A DNA stretch of 64,000 bases, from contig NZ_CP114176.1 of the NCBI RefSeq assembly GCF_027186265.1, forward strand, positions 1,860,001-1,924,000. The letters run 5' to 3'. The stretch is from Lentibacillus daqui. Lineage in GTDB: Bacteria > Bacillota > Bacilli > Bacillales > Amphibacillaceae. The translations under genes were made by a program, and so were the position numbers. This document shows positions 8,387 through 16,115 of this stretch, piece by piece. The notes under the pieces are model-generated. The model did no database searches. It was not told the DNA's origin and saw only the letters and a program-made list of their open reading frames with translations. Within the stretch, counting starts at the first letter, position 1. Every line of letters begins with the position of its first letter.

Positions 8387-8536
8387 CTAACGGGACTGAA
8401 ATACTATCCAAACGCCAATCCAGGACACAATAATGAATGCACCCAACAGCATTACGGATGTAAAGGTACCTTTTAAAGAGCTGTTTTCGTCGGTTTTGAG
8501 TTTCTCAACCTTTTTTTGCTGTAGCTGATTTGTCAT
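8387..8536 (-). CDS. cbaD: Cytochrome c oxidase subunit IIa (single-TM peptide)
   Basis: Encodes 49 aa: a charged N-terminus (MTNQLQQKKVEKLKTDENSS) followed by one hydrophobic helix ending IVSWIGVWIVFQSR. This is the layout of the small subunit that accompanies ba3 oxidases and replaces a second helix of subunit II. AGGAGGG lies 7 nt before the ATG. It is the first gene of the operon; its stop is 12 nt before the longer possible start of subunit II. It is easily overlooked because it is so short. Confidence 0.85.
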   Translation of the reverse strand: MTNQLQQKKVEKLKTDENSSLKGTFTSVMLLGAFIIVSWIGVWIVFQSR

Positions 8537-8605
8537 TGCTAATCCCTCCTTGTAGCTTCATAGTGAACCGTTACCATTATTTTCACGAAAAGGTGGATTA
8601 CTTTC

Positions 8606-8621
8606 TGTGACAAACATCACA
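8606..8621. promoter_or_regulatory. Fnr/Crp-type palindrome between cba operon and bpsAB
   Basis: TGTGACAAACATCACA is a perfect TGTGA-N6-TCACA site, the form bound by Bacillus Fnr. It lies 70 nt upstream of cbaD and 177 nt upstream of bpsA, so either divergent operon could respond. A weak AATAAT (8581-8576 on the minus strand) would put the site at about -44 for the oxidase. Confidence 0.55.
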
Positions 8622-8741
8622 AATAAGTCAAAAGTCACAAAACTGACACGTAGCTGGAAGAAAAAGAGACCTTATTCAAGGAATTTGTCATAATTTCATT
8701 AAAACAACACAACCTATAAATAAGACCTTTATGTTACAAAA

Positions 8742-8771
8742 TTGATACATTTGGTCGTATTTTGGTATTAA
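8742..8771 (+). promoter_or_regulatory. Putative sigma-A promoter for bpsAB
   Basis: TTGATA at 8742-8747 and TATTAA at 8766-8771, separated by 18 bp, about 27 nt before the bpsA start codon. Confidence 0.45.
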
Positions 8772-8797
8772 GTTGATAGAGGATAAAAGGTGATTGG

Positions 8798-9886
8798 ATG
8801 ACATATATTTGTTCGGCAGGTGTTGGCGTTCCCGATTATGAGATGAACCAACAGGAAATTAAAGAACTCGTTGGCGGACTATTCCCCTATACGGAAAAAC
8901 AACTGGAAAGGTTACTTCCTGTATTTGATCATGCAGCAATCGCGAAACGGCAATTTGTCGTTCCAAAAGATTGGTTTCTTCATCAGCACTCATTTCAGGA
9001 AAAAAATAAATTATATCAAACGCTCGCTACTCGTCATGCATTACGGGCCATTGATCATTGTTTGACAAACCGGCAATTTGCTAAACAGGATATTCCCTAT
9101 CAGGCCATTGATATGATCATTTTTGTCTCCAGTACAGGTATTGCGACACCATCGCTGGATGCTCACCTGTTGAATGAACGACCATTTCGTGAGGATGTGG
9201 AGCGAATGCCATTATGGGGGCTGGGTTGTGCAGGCGGTGCGATCGGGTTATCCCGTGCAGCTGATTTCCTGACCGCCCATCCCAAAAAAACAGTGCTTGT
9301 TATAGGTGCAGAATTATGCAGTCTCACTTTTCAAAAGGATGATCATAAGAAGAGTAATTTGGTTGGTACTGCCTTATTTAGTGACGGAGTTGGGGCTGTA
9401 TTTTTATGTGGTGAGCAGTCAAAATATTGCTCCAATCGGACAAAAATATTACCACGAATCACCCGTAAAGGTACGTTCACTAAAAAGGATAGCTTATCCA
9501 TCATGGGATGGGATATTACCAATAATGGCATGGAAGTCATTTTCTCAAAGAGCATTCCCAACCTTGTAAAAACGCTTTGGAAGGATCATATTGAGTCATT
9601 TCTTAGTGGAGCCGGCCTGGAAGAACAAAAGATTCACTCATTCATAGCTCATCCAGGCGGAAAAAAAGTGTTGCAGGCAATGGAGGAAACACTACATATC
9701 CCGACTGAAAAGTTAATACATTCATACAATGTATTGCGTGATCACGGGAATATGTCATCAGGTACTGTTTTTTATGTTTTGTATGAATGGATGAAAGAGG
9801 TGTTTCAGGGGAAAGAGCAAAGCATTTTGTCAGCCCTGGGACCTGGCTTTAGTTCGGAACTATTATTATTGGAGTGGAATGAATGA
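8798..9886 (+). CDS. bpsA: Type III polyketide synthase (alkylpyrone synthase, BpsA/BcsA-like)
   Basis: Chalcone-synthase-fold enzyme; the Bacillus homologue condenses fatty acyl-CoA with malonyl-CoA to make alkylpyrones. The product is 362 aa, normal length. The catalytic triad is visible: Cys in GLGCAGGAIG (about residue 146), His in FIAHPGGKK (about 288) and Asn in LRDHGNMSSGT (about 321). The C-terminal GPGFSSELLLL is the family's GFGPG-like loop. AAAGGTGATTGG precedes the ATG. It overlaps the next gene by four bases (ATGA), so the two are coupled, as in B. subtilis bpsA-bpsB. It is divergent from the oxidase operon. Confidence 0.9.
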   Translation: MTYICSAGVGVPDYEMNQQEIKELVGGLFPYTEKQLERLLPVFDHAAIAKRQFVVPKDWFLHQHSFQEKNKLYQTLATRHALRAIDHCLTNRQFAKQDIPYQAIDMIIFVSSTGIATPSLDAHLLNERPFREDVERMPLWGLGCAGGAIGLSRAADFLTAHPKKTVLVIGAELCSLTFQKDDHKKSNLVGTALFSDGVGAVFLCGEQSKYCSNRTKILPRITRKGTFTKKDSLSIMGWDITNNGMEVIFSKSIPNLVKTLWKDHIESFLSGAGLEEQKIHSFIAHPGGKKVLQAMEETLHIPTEKLIHSYNVLRDHGNMSSGTVFYVLYEWMKEVFQGKEQSILSALGPGFSSELLLLEWNE

Positions 9887-10389
9887 CAATATGGATGAGT
9901 GTTTTAATTGGTGTAATCATCTGTCAGCGGCTGGTTGAGCTTTATATTGCAAAGCGAAATGAAAAATGGATGAAGGCACGTGGCGGTATTGAACGGGGCA
10001 AGAAACATTATAAATGGTTTATCGTACTGCATGTACTATTTTTCTTGTCCATTATTGCAGAAGTAAGTGCGAATCCTGCACCAAGACAATTAAATTATTT
10101 TCTATTTATAATATTTATCGCCACGCAAATGGGAAGGATTTGGTGTATTTATACACTTGGGAGGTTTTGGAATACAAAAATCATTGTCCTGCCAAGAGTC
10201 TCCCTTATAAAAAAGGGTCCATATAAGTATATGAAGCATCCAAATTATCTTATTGTGCTGATTGAGTTATTTGTTATTCCATTGTTACTTGGAGCTTATT
10301 TTTCCGCCATTTTATTTCCAATGTTGCACCTGGGGCTGTTAAGATTACGCGTACCACAGGAAGATCGGGCATTAACAAAAGTAACATGA
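9883..10389 (+). CDS. bpsB: Isoprenylcysteine-carboxyl-methyltransferase-like protein BpsB/YpbQ
   Basis: Integral membrane methyltransferase; in B. subtilis BpsB O-methylates the alkylpyrones made by BpsA. The 168-aa product has about five hydrophobic segments and the ICMT-type C-terminal core GPYKYMKHPNYLIVLIEL (about residues 110-127), which binds SAM. The overlap with bpsA supports shared function. The last residues (PQEDRALTKVT) lack the longer tail I would expect, but the length is near normal. A strong bidirectional terminator lies 80 nt downstream. Confidence 0.87.
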   Translation: MTIWMSVLIGVIICQRLVELYIAKRNEKWMKARGGIERGKKHYKWFIVLHVLFFLSIIAEVSANPAPRQLNYFLFIIFIATQMGRIWCIYTLGRFWNTKIIVLPRVSLIKKGPYKYMKHPNYLIVLIELFVIPLLLGAYFSAILFPMLHLGLLRLRVPQEDRALTKVT

Positions 10390-10469
10390 AAGAAAAAGTG
10401 CAAGTGCTTATGGAGGGTAACCGAAAAGTCCGTTATTTAAATAAGAAATAAGCACACTAATAATAAATA

Positions 10470-10502
10470 AAAGCGGTAATCGATGTACGATTACCGCTTT
10501 AT
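10470..10502. terminator. Bidirectional terminator between bpsB and csp
   Basis: Perfect 13-bp stem AAAGCGGTAATCG / CGATTACCGCTTT with a 5-nt loop, between convergent genes. Confidence 0.85.
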
Positions 10503-10510
10503 ATATGAAT

Positions 10511-10711
10511 TTATTTCTTCACTACATTTGCTGCTTGTGGGCCGCGTTCACCTTCAACAATTTCAAAAGACACTTCTTGTCCTTCTTCAAGTGTTTTGAA
10601 TCCTTCTTCTTGAATGGCAGAATAGTGTACAAATACATCATTTCCGTCTTCAATTTGAATGAAACCATAACCCTTTTCTGCGTTGAACCATTTTACTACT
10701 CCGTTTTCCAT
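10511..10711 (-). CDS. Cold-shock protein (CspA/CspB family)
   Basis: Single-domain OB-fold RNA chaperone, 66 aa, binding single-stranded RNA. RNP1 is KGYGFIQI (about residues 13-20) and RNP2 is VFVHYSAI (about 26-33); GPQAANV near the C-terminus is typical. GGGAGG precedes the ATG. Which paralogue (cspB, cspC, cspD) cannot be told from sequence alone. The gene has a long leader of about 180 nt with a strong promoter and a terminator-like hairpin, described separately. Confidence 0.95.
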   Translation of the reverse strand: MENGVVKWFNAEKGYGFIQIEDGNDVFVHYSAIQEEGFKTLEEGQEVSFEIVEGERGPQAANVVKK

Positions 10712-10799
10712 TGTATTTTGTCCTCCCTAAAACTTTCACGCAAAAGCATGTATACACATCCCTTAAAACGTGTTGATAATACAAAGTCCAGATGATATA

Positions 10800-10858
10800 G
10801 AAAAACAGCCACTATAGAAGAGCAGGATCATAATTGCATCCACTTCTATAGAAGCTGT
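10800..10858 (-). promoter_or_regulatory. Hairpin plus U run in the csp leader (attenuator or small-RNA end)
   Basis: On the minus strand ACAGC and CTATAGAAG pair with CTTCTATAG and GCTGT around an internal loop, and the stem is followed at once by TTTTT. It lies about 35 nt downstream of the promoter and about 90 nt upstream of the csp start. It has the form of an intrinsic terminator in a leader. Confidence 0.55.
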
Positions 10859-10898
10859 CTGTCATTCATGATTCCATACATCTTCTTTGCTTGTGTAA

Positions 10899-10927
10899 AT
10901 AATAGCTTATTTTAATTGCTCCGTCAA
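10899..10927 (-). promoter_or_regulatory. Strong sigma-A promoter for the csp leader
   Basis: On the minus strand TTGACG (10927-10922), 17 bp, then TATTAT (10904-10899). Expected transcription start is near 10892, giving a leader of about 180 nt. Confidence 0.75.
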
Positions 10928-11046
10928 GCATAAGACAAAAAAATTCCATGTTTTTTCGAAACTTTTCGGCTATATTTTTAACTCATTTCCAGATATAATG
11001 AAGATACTTGGAAAATGGCAGTTAACTTTTAGGTGGAAAGGATGTC

Positions 11047-12723
11047 ATGGACGTGAAAACCGATATTGAAATTGCTCAAGAAGCAAAACTAAAACCGATT
11101 AGGGACATTGCACAACGCTTACAGCTTACGGATGAAGACTGGGAACCATATGGGCATACCAAAGCAAAACTGTCGGATAACCTGCTGACAAAGCTGGGGA
11201 ATAATCCGGATGGGAAGATCATTTTAGTTACATCAATCAATCCAACACAGGCGGGGGAAGGAAAATCCACTGTAACAGTTGGATTGGGTCAAGCGTTGGA
11301 TAAAATTGGAGAAAAAGCGATCATTGCATTACGTGAGCCTTCTTTAGGTCCTGTCATGGGAATGAAAGGGGGGGCAGCAGGAGGTGGCTATTCTCAAGTT
11401 CTCCCCATGGAAGAAATCAATTTGCACTTTACCGGTGATTTGCATGCCATCACAAGTGCCAATAATGCGTTGGCAGCATTAATCGATAACCATATTCAAC
11501 GGGGAAATGATTTACGGATTGATCCGCGTCGAGTTGAATGGAAACGGGTTATAGACATGAATGATCGTGTTCTGAGACAAATCGTTGTTGGACTGGGTGG
11601 ACCAAAACAGGGTATCCCACGTGAAGATGGATTTACGATTACAGTTGCTTCCGAGATAATGGCCATTCTTTGTCTGGCAACTGGTTTGGATGATCTAAAA
11701 GAACGAATATCCCGCATTGTTATTGGATATACGTATGAAGAAGAGCCGGTAACGGTGAAGGATCTAAAGGTCGAGGGTGCGCTGACATTATTATTGAAAG
11801 ACGCGATAAAACCAAATCTTGTCCAAACAACCGAAAATACACCAGCAATTATCCATGGTGGTCCATTTGCCAATATTGCTCACGGATGCAATAGCCTCAT
11901 GGCGACCAAAACAGCAGCCAAATTGGCGGATTATGTAGTAACCGAGGCGGGTTTTGGTGCCGATCTTGGTGCAGAGAAATTTTTAGATATTAAAACACGT
12001 GCGGGGGATTTTGAACCAAGCGCTGTTGTCATTGTCGCCACAGTCCGGGCTTTAAAAATGCATGGCGGTATGAAAAAAGACCAATTGACCGAAGAAAATC
12101 TTGATGCATTAAAGAATGGAATGGCTAATCTGGAAAAACATATCGAGTCGATTGAATCATTTGGATTGCCATATATAATAGCCATTAATAAATTCTCTAC
12201 GGATACGGAAAGAGAAACCTCTTTTATTGAATCATGGTGTCATGAAAGAGGAATCGATGTTGCTTTGACAGATGTATGGGCCAAGGGTGGAGATGGTGGA
12301 ATCGGGTTGGCAAAAAAAATCGTTCAGAAAACAAGCACTACCACATCCCATTTTCAGCGGATTTACGAACCTGAGGAGTCACTAAAGACCAAGATACGAA
12401 AGATTGCCCAGACTGTCTATGGTGCGGATGACATTGAATTATCCCCTAAAGCGGCCGAACAGCTACAGTATTATGAACAACAAGGATGGAGCAATTTATC
12501 CATTTGTATGGCGAAGACGCAATATTCGCTATCCGATGATCCCTCGCTGGTGGGTAGACCAAGGGGATTTACGCTGACTATTCGGGAAATGCGTGCAGCG
12601 ATTGGGGCCGGCTTTATTGTGGTATTAACAGGAACAATGATGACCATGCCGGGATTACCTGCGCATCCAGCAGCACTGGATATGGACGTCACAGTAGATG
12701 GCCGGATTACGGGACTGTTTTAA
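11047..12723 (+). CDS. fhs: Formate-tetrahydrofolate ligase
   Basis: ATP-dependent synthesis of 10-formyl-tetrahydrofolate from formate; feeds purine and formyl-Met synthesis. The product is 558 aa, standard length. The P-loop variant TQAGEGKSTVTVGL is at about residues 66-79, followed by REPSLGPVMGMKGGAAGGGYSQV (conserved) and FTGDLHAI. The C-terminal TGTMMTMPGLPAHPAA is also diagnostic. The ATG 11047 follows AGGTGGAAAGG. A TATAAT at 10994-10999 gives a likely -10. It is monocistronic, ended by the hairpin at 12813. Confidence 0.96.
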   Translation: MDVKTDIEIAQEAKLKPIRDIAQRLQLTDEDWEPYGHTKAKLSDNLLTKLGNNPDGKIILVTSINPTQAGEGKSTVTVGLGQALDKIGEKAIIALREPSLGPVMGMKGGAAGGGYSQVLPMEEINLHFTGDLHAITSANNALAALIDNHIQRGNDLRIDPRRVEWKRVIDMNDRVLRQIVVGLGGPKQGIPREDGFTITVASEIMAILCLATGLDDLKERISRIVIGYTYEEEPVTVKDLKVEGALTLLLKDAIKPNLVQTTENTPAIIHGGPFANIAHGCNSLMATKTAAKLADYVVTEAGFGADLGAEKFLDIKTRAGDFEPSAVVIVATVRALKMHGGMKKDQLTEENLDALKNGMANLEKHIESIESFGLPYIIAINKFSTDTERETSFIESWCHERGIDVALTDVWAKGGDGGIGLAKKIVQKTSTTTSHFQRIYEPEESLKTKIRKIAQTVYGADDIELSPKAAEQLQYYEQQGWSNLSICMAKTQYSLSDDPSLVGRPRGFTLTIREMRAAIGAGFIVVLTGTMMTMPGLPAHPAALDMDVTVDGRITGLF

Positions 12724-12812
12724 TGGAACAACAGAAGCAGTTGATTAAAAATGAACGTAAGAGGTAATACACCTGAACGAGTTTCAGTTTCGTTGTTTCA
12801 GTTTCGTTTAAA

Positions 12813-12846
12813 AAACAGATCGGGCACTGCATAGCCCGATCTGTTT
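12813..12846. terminator. Bidirectional terminator between fhs and DUF2512 gene
   Basis: Perfect 13-bp stem AAACAGATCGGGC / GCCCGATCTGTTT with an 8-nt loop, between convergent genes. Confidence 0.85.
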
Positions 12847-12855
12847 ATAGTCTAA

Positions 12856-13221
12856 TTAATCAGTAAGAGGTTCTTCTTTATCTACACGACCGGATCCCAA
12901 AAGCCAGTAATGCTGGAATATTTCGGTTATGCCAATAATAATGCCGGTTAACACTGCTCCCCAAAAGGTAACATGGGTTCCATTAAAAAGCATCGCTCCA
13001 AAATAAACGACTAATGTAGTCACAACAAAATCAATGGCCGTACTTACCCAGTTAGTATTTTTACGGAGCATACCAACTTCCATGTAGTAACCGATAACTG
13101 CCAATACTACACCAATGATAATCGGCTGATACCAAGCGGCAAAATTGACATTGGGAAAAATCCATGAAGCGAGAATGACACCGATTGGACAGACAATTAA
13201 TTTTACAATAAAACCACTCAT
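12856..13221 (-). CDS. DUF2512 family four-helix membrane protein
   Basis: A 121-aa protein with four hydrophobic segments (about residues 4-22, 30-48, 58-80, 86-106) and a hydrophilic tail. The conserved pieces IKLIVCPIGVILASW-like N-terminus, ST-IDF, and VTFWGAVLTGIIIGITE fit the DUF2512 family of Bacillales membrane proteins, function unknown. AAAGGTGGG precedes the ATG. A second, more YndM-like member of the family is at 40395-40844. Confidence 0.75.
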   Translation of the reverse strand: MSGFIVKLIVCPIGVILASWIFPNVNFAAWYQPIIIGVVLAVIGYYMEVGMLRKNTNWVSTAIDFVVTTLVVYFGAMLFNGTHVTFWGAVLTGIIIGITEIFQHYWLLGSGRVDKEEPLTD

Positions 13222-13462
13222 TTTTATCCCACCTTTTTTGCTTAATATAACTAGTGTTTGTCATATGATGCAGATTATGTACAAAGGCGGAAGAGCCCGG
13301 TTAGCGGTGTATGTGCTGGAGATGGACGGGGCTCATTTCCTAAGAATGAACAATTAACGCAAAATAAATTTCAATAATTTACTTACTTTCACTCGTGGGT
13401 TACAATGGGAGAAGACAAAATTGATTTTATTGATCAGTTTATCGGCAAGGAGAGAAATAAGC

Positions 13463-14419
13463 GTGATAAAAAATGAACAAGCATACTTGGATCTATGCAG
13501 GACGGTACTAAATACCGGTACAAAAAAAGCAGATCGCACCAATACTGGCACTTTTTCGATATTTGGACATCAGATGCGTTTTGATTTAAGGGAAGGCTTT
13601 CCACTTTTAACAACAAAAAAGGTGCCGTTTCGTTTAATCGCTAGTGAATTACTTTGGTTTATTAATGGAGATACAAATATTCGCTACTTACTTGAAAATA
13701 ATAACAATATCTGGAATGAATGGGCTTTTAAAAAATGGGTTGAGAGCGATGATTATGATGGACCGGATATGACCGACTTTGGTAATCGTTCCCAAAAGGA
13801 TCCAGAATTTAATGAACAATATCAGGAGCAAATGTCTCAATTCAAATCCAATATGCTTACTGATGATATGTTTGCCGAAAAATATGGTGACCTTGGATCG
13901 GTTTATGGTAAGCAATGGCGTGCATGGAAAATGTCAAACCAAAAAACAATTGATCAGTTGAAAAACGTAATCGAATCGATTAAAAACAACCCTGATTCCC
14001 GCCGCCATATTGTTACTGCCTGGAATCCGGAAGATGTTCCGACAATGGCTTTACCACCATGTCACACTTTATTTCAATTTTATGTAGCGGATGGTGAACT
14101 TTCCTGCCAGCTGTACCAACGAAGTGCCGACATCTTCTTGGGATTGCCGTTTAATATTGCCAGCTATGCACTGTTAACCCATCTGATTGCCTTAGAATGT
14201 AATTTGGAGGTCGGTGAGTTTATTCATACGCTTGGTGATGCGCATATTTATACGAATCACGTGGAACAGGTAAAGATTCAGCTTAATCGGGAGCTTAGAT
14301 CACTCCCTGAACTCAAATTAAATCCGGATAAGAAATCCATTTTTGACTTCCAACCAGCTGATTTTGAACTCGTGAACTATCATCCACATCCGACCATCAA
14401 GGCACCAATTGCCGTATAA
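13463..14419 (+). CDS. thyA: Thymidylate synthase ThyA
   Basis: Converts dUMP to dTMP with methylene-tetrahydrofolate, producing dihydrofolate. The product is 318 aa from the GTG at 13463, which stands about 9 nt after AAGGAGA; an earlier in-frame ATG at 13421 lacks a ribosome site. It is the long form with the insert after the LLWFINGDTNIRYL region (about residues 80-130), as in Lactobacillus. Catalytic Cys is in MALPPCHTLFQFYV (about 200), followed by CQLYQRSADIFLGLPFNIASYA and HIYTNHVEQ. It is the first gene of a thyA-dfrA-mobA run; dihydrofolate it releases is the substrate of the next gene product. Confidence 0.96.
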   Translation: MIKNEQAYLDLCRTVLNTGTKKADRTNTGTFSIFGHQMRFDLREGFPLLTTKKVPFRLIASELLWFINGDTNIRYLLENNNNIWNEWAFKKWVESDDYDGPDMTDFGNRSQKDPEFNEQYQEQMSQFKSNMLTDDMFAEKYGDLGSVYGKQWRAWKMSNQKTIDQLKNVIESIKNNPDSRRHIVTAWNPEDVPTMALPPCHTLFQFYVADGELSCQLYQRSADIFLGLPFNIASYALLTHLIALECNLEVGEFIHTLGDAHIYTNHVEQVKIQLNRELRSLPELKLNPDKKSIFDFQPADFELVNYHPHPTIKAPIAV

Positions 14420-14449
14420 AGAAACGAAAGGGAAAGGGGGAGGTTTTTG

Positions 14450-14941
14450 ATGATCTCATTACTTGTTGCGATGGATCGCAAGCAAGTCATTGGTTCTGAT
14501 AATGGTTTACCGTGGCATTTACCAAAGGACCTTCGTTTTTTTAAAGAATTGACAACCGGGCATACGATTGTTATGGGACGGAAAACTTTTGAATCAATTG
14601 GCAAAGCATTACCCAACCGCAAAAACTATGTTATAACCAGTCATAGTGAAAATGAATTTCCCGAGGATGTCTCTGTCCTGCGTGATTTGGCAACGATAAA
14701 AAACTGGAATGACCAGCACCCGGATGAGGAGTTCTTTGTGATTGGCGGAGGCACTATTTTTGAACAGATTATCAATGATGCCGATCGGATGTATATCACT
14801 TATATTGATGAAGTGTTCGATGGAGACATACATTTTCCAATTTTTACAATGGATAAATGGTCGTTAACCTCGAAAATTAAAGGGGAAAAAGATGAGAAAA
14901 ATCCGTATGACTATTATTTTTTGCAATATGATCGCAGGTAA
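14450..14941 (+). CDS. dfrA: Dihydrofolate reductase
   Basis: Regenerates tetrahydrofolate with NADPH. The 163-aa product begins MISLLVAMDRKQVIGSDNGLPWHLP, where VIG, the PWHLP motif and Asp/Glu-equivalent region form the active site; GRKTFESIGKALPNRKNYV (NADPH loop) and FFVIGGGTIFEQ follow. I use the ATG at 14450, 6 nt after GGGGGAGG; the TTG one codon earlier is unlikely. The 30-nt gap after thyA and shared direction indicate one operon. Confidence 0.95.
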   Translation: MISLLVAMDRKQVIGSDNGLPWHLPKDLRFFKELTTGHTIVMGRKTFESIGKALPNRKNYVITSHSENEFPEDVSVLRDLATIKNWNDQHPDEEFFVIGGGTIFEQIINDADRMYITYIDEVFDGDIHFPIFTMDKWSLTSKIKGEKDEKNPYDYYFLQYDRR

Positions 14942-14950
14942 GTGTGGTTT

Positions 14951-15526
14951 ATGAAATATTGTGGCGTTATTTTAGCTGGCGGAAAATCGCTTAGAATGGG
15001 GCAAACAAAGTCGTTACTGCCATTACGAGATGAACCAGTTGTTTCACATATTGTAAGGGAAATAAAAAAATGTGTTGACGAGGTTGTCATCGTTGCTAAT
15101 GATCCATCAGCATATACATTTCTGCAAGTACCAATCGTCAAGGATCGATACACTGGGGCAGGTCCGTTGGCGGGAATGGAAGCAGCATTTCATCGGGATG
15201 CAGATGTCTTTGTCGTTTCCGCTTGTGATACCCCGTTTATCAATCATCAGGTCTATATGCAGCTAATGGGATGTCTGAACGGAAATGATGCAGTAATTCC
15301 GAAATATGGTGAGCGAATCCATCCATTGGCCGGAATTTATAAAAAATCTGTCTTACCGGTGGTACAGCAACAATTGGAGAACAATGTTCGTAAAGTTGAT
15401 CGTATGTTTGATTTTCTTCAGGTCGCCTATGTGAATGATTTTGGAATAATATCTGATGATATACTTGAGAAGCATTTTTTTAATATGAATCATCCTGCAC
15501 AATATGACTGGGCAAAGCAGGTATGA
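14951..15526 (+). CDS. mobA: Molybdenum cofactor guanylyltransferase MobA
   Basis: Attaches GMP to molybdopterin to make the MGD cofactor used by enzymes such as nitrate reductase. The product is about 191 aa with the nucleotidyltransferase signature GVILAGGKSLRMGQTKSLLPL (about residues 5-25), then TGAGPLAGMEAA and VVSACDTPFI (metal-binding Asp). The ATG at 14951 gives the usual MKYCGVILAGG start; a GTG at 14942 is also possible. It follows dfrA by 9 nt, so it may be cotranscribed with folate genes, and it precedes the tat genes. The only Mo enzyme in the window is NarG, 8.7 kb away. Confidence 0.9.
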   Translation: MKYCGVILAGGKSLRMGQTKSLLPLRDEPVVSHIVREIKKCVDEVVIVANDPSAYTFLQVPIVKDRYTGAGPLAGMEAAFHRDADVFVVSACDTPFINHQVYMQLMGCLNGNDAVIPKYGERIHPLAGIYKKSVLPVVQQQLENNVRKVDRMFDFLQVAYVNDFGIISDDILEKHFFNMNHPAQYDWAKQV

Positions 15527-15625
15527 GTTGTCCGTTTGGGAAGACCGTGTTAAACTGGATATGTTACATAATGATTTTAAAATCTATGGAATTAGCGGTA
15601 TAATGATTACAAAGAGGTGGACGTT

Positions 15626-15832
15626 ATGTTTGCAAATATAGGATTCCCTGGGCTTATATTAATTTTAATTATTGCATTGGTTATTTTTGGACCTAAAAAA
15701 CTTCCCGAAATTGGCAAGGCAGCCGGTCATTCATTGCGGGAGTTTAAAGATTCTGCTCGTGAACTGACTAGTGATGTAACTGATGAGGTAAAAGAAACAA
15801 AAGAAATAATCAGCGGAAAAGAAACGAAATAA
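15626..15832 (+). CDS. tatA: Twin-arginine translocase subunit TatA (copy 1)
   Basis: Pore-forming subunit of the Tat pathway, which exports folded proteins. It is 68 aa: a short N-terminus MFANIGFPG, one transmembrane helix (about residues 8-22), the hinge FGPKKLPEIGKAAGHSLREFK with the conserved FGP and amphipathic helix, then an acidic/lysine-rich tail. The ATG 15626 follows AAAGAGGTGG. It stands 20 nt ahead of a second tatA. A TATAAT at 15599-15604 is close upstream but would give almost no leader. Confidence 0.93.
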   Translation: MFANIGFPGLILILIIALVIFGPKKLPEIGKAAGHSLREFKDSARELTSDVTDEVKETKEIISGKETK

Positions 15833-15852
15833 ATCATTCGGAGTGATCTATC

Positions 15853-16029
15853 ATGTTTAGCAACATTGGGATTCCAGGATTAATTTTAATATTGATTGTT
15901 GCATTAGTCATTTTTGGCCCATCGAAACTTCCGGAAATCGGTAAGGCATTTGGAAGCTCACTAAAAGAGTTTAAGAATGCAACAAAAGATATTGTCTCTG
16001 ATGATGAAAAAAAGGATAACGACAAGTAA
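15853..16029 (+). CDS. tatA: Twin-arginine translocase subunit TatA (copy 2)
   Basis: Second TatA paralogue, 58 aa, starting MFSNIGIPG, then a helix and FGPSKLPEIGKAFGSSLKEFK. Its first 40 residues are nearly the same as copy 1, while the tail is shorter (NATKDIVSDDEKKDNDK). GGAGTGAT precedes the ATG. The pair looks like a tandem duplication that has diverged in the tail. It is followed by a hairpin and then tatC. Confidence 0.93.
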   Translation: MFSNIGIPGLILILIVALVIFGPSKLPEIGKAFGSSLKEFKNATKDIVSDDEKKDNDK

Positions 16030-16053
16030 TTCACTGTATTAAATTTCAGGCTA

Positions 16054-16088
16054 GAAGGTGTAGGGGGTAAACCTTACATCTTCTTTTT
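16054..16088 (+). terminator. Hairpin with T run between tatA2 and tatC
   Basis: GAAGGTGTAGGG pairs (two G-U) with CCTTACATCTTC and runs into TTTTT, 27 nt before the tatC start codon. It may act as a partial terminator that keeps TatA in excess over TatC. Confidence 0.6.
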
Positions 16089-16115
16089 GCCTTAAACTGC
16101 AAGGAGCGTAAATCC

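Noticed and set aside
10505..10795. Open frame antisense to the cold-shock gene
   Set aside because: It mirrors the csp coding strand, has no ribosome site, and starts inside a terminator.
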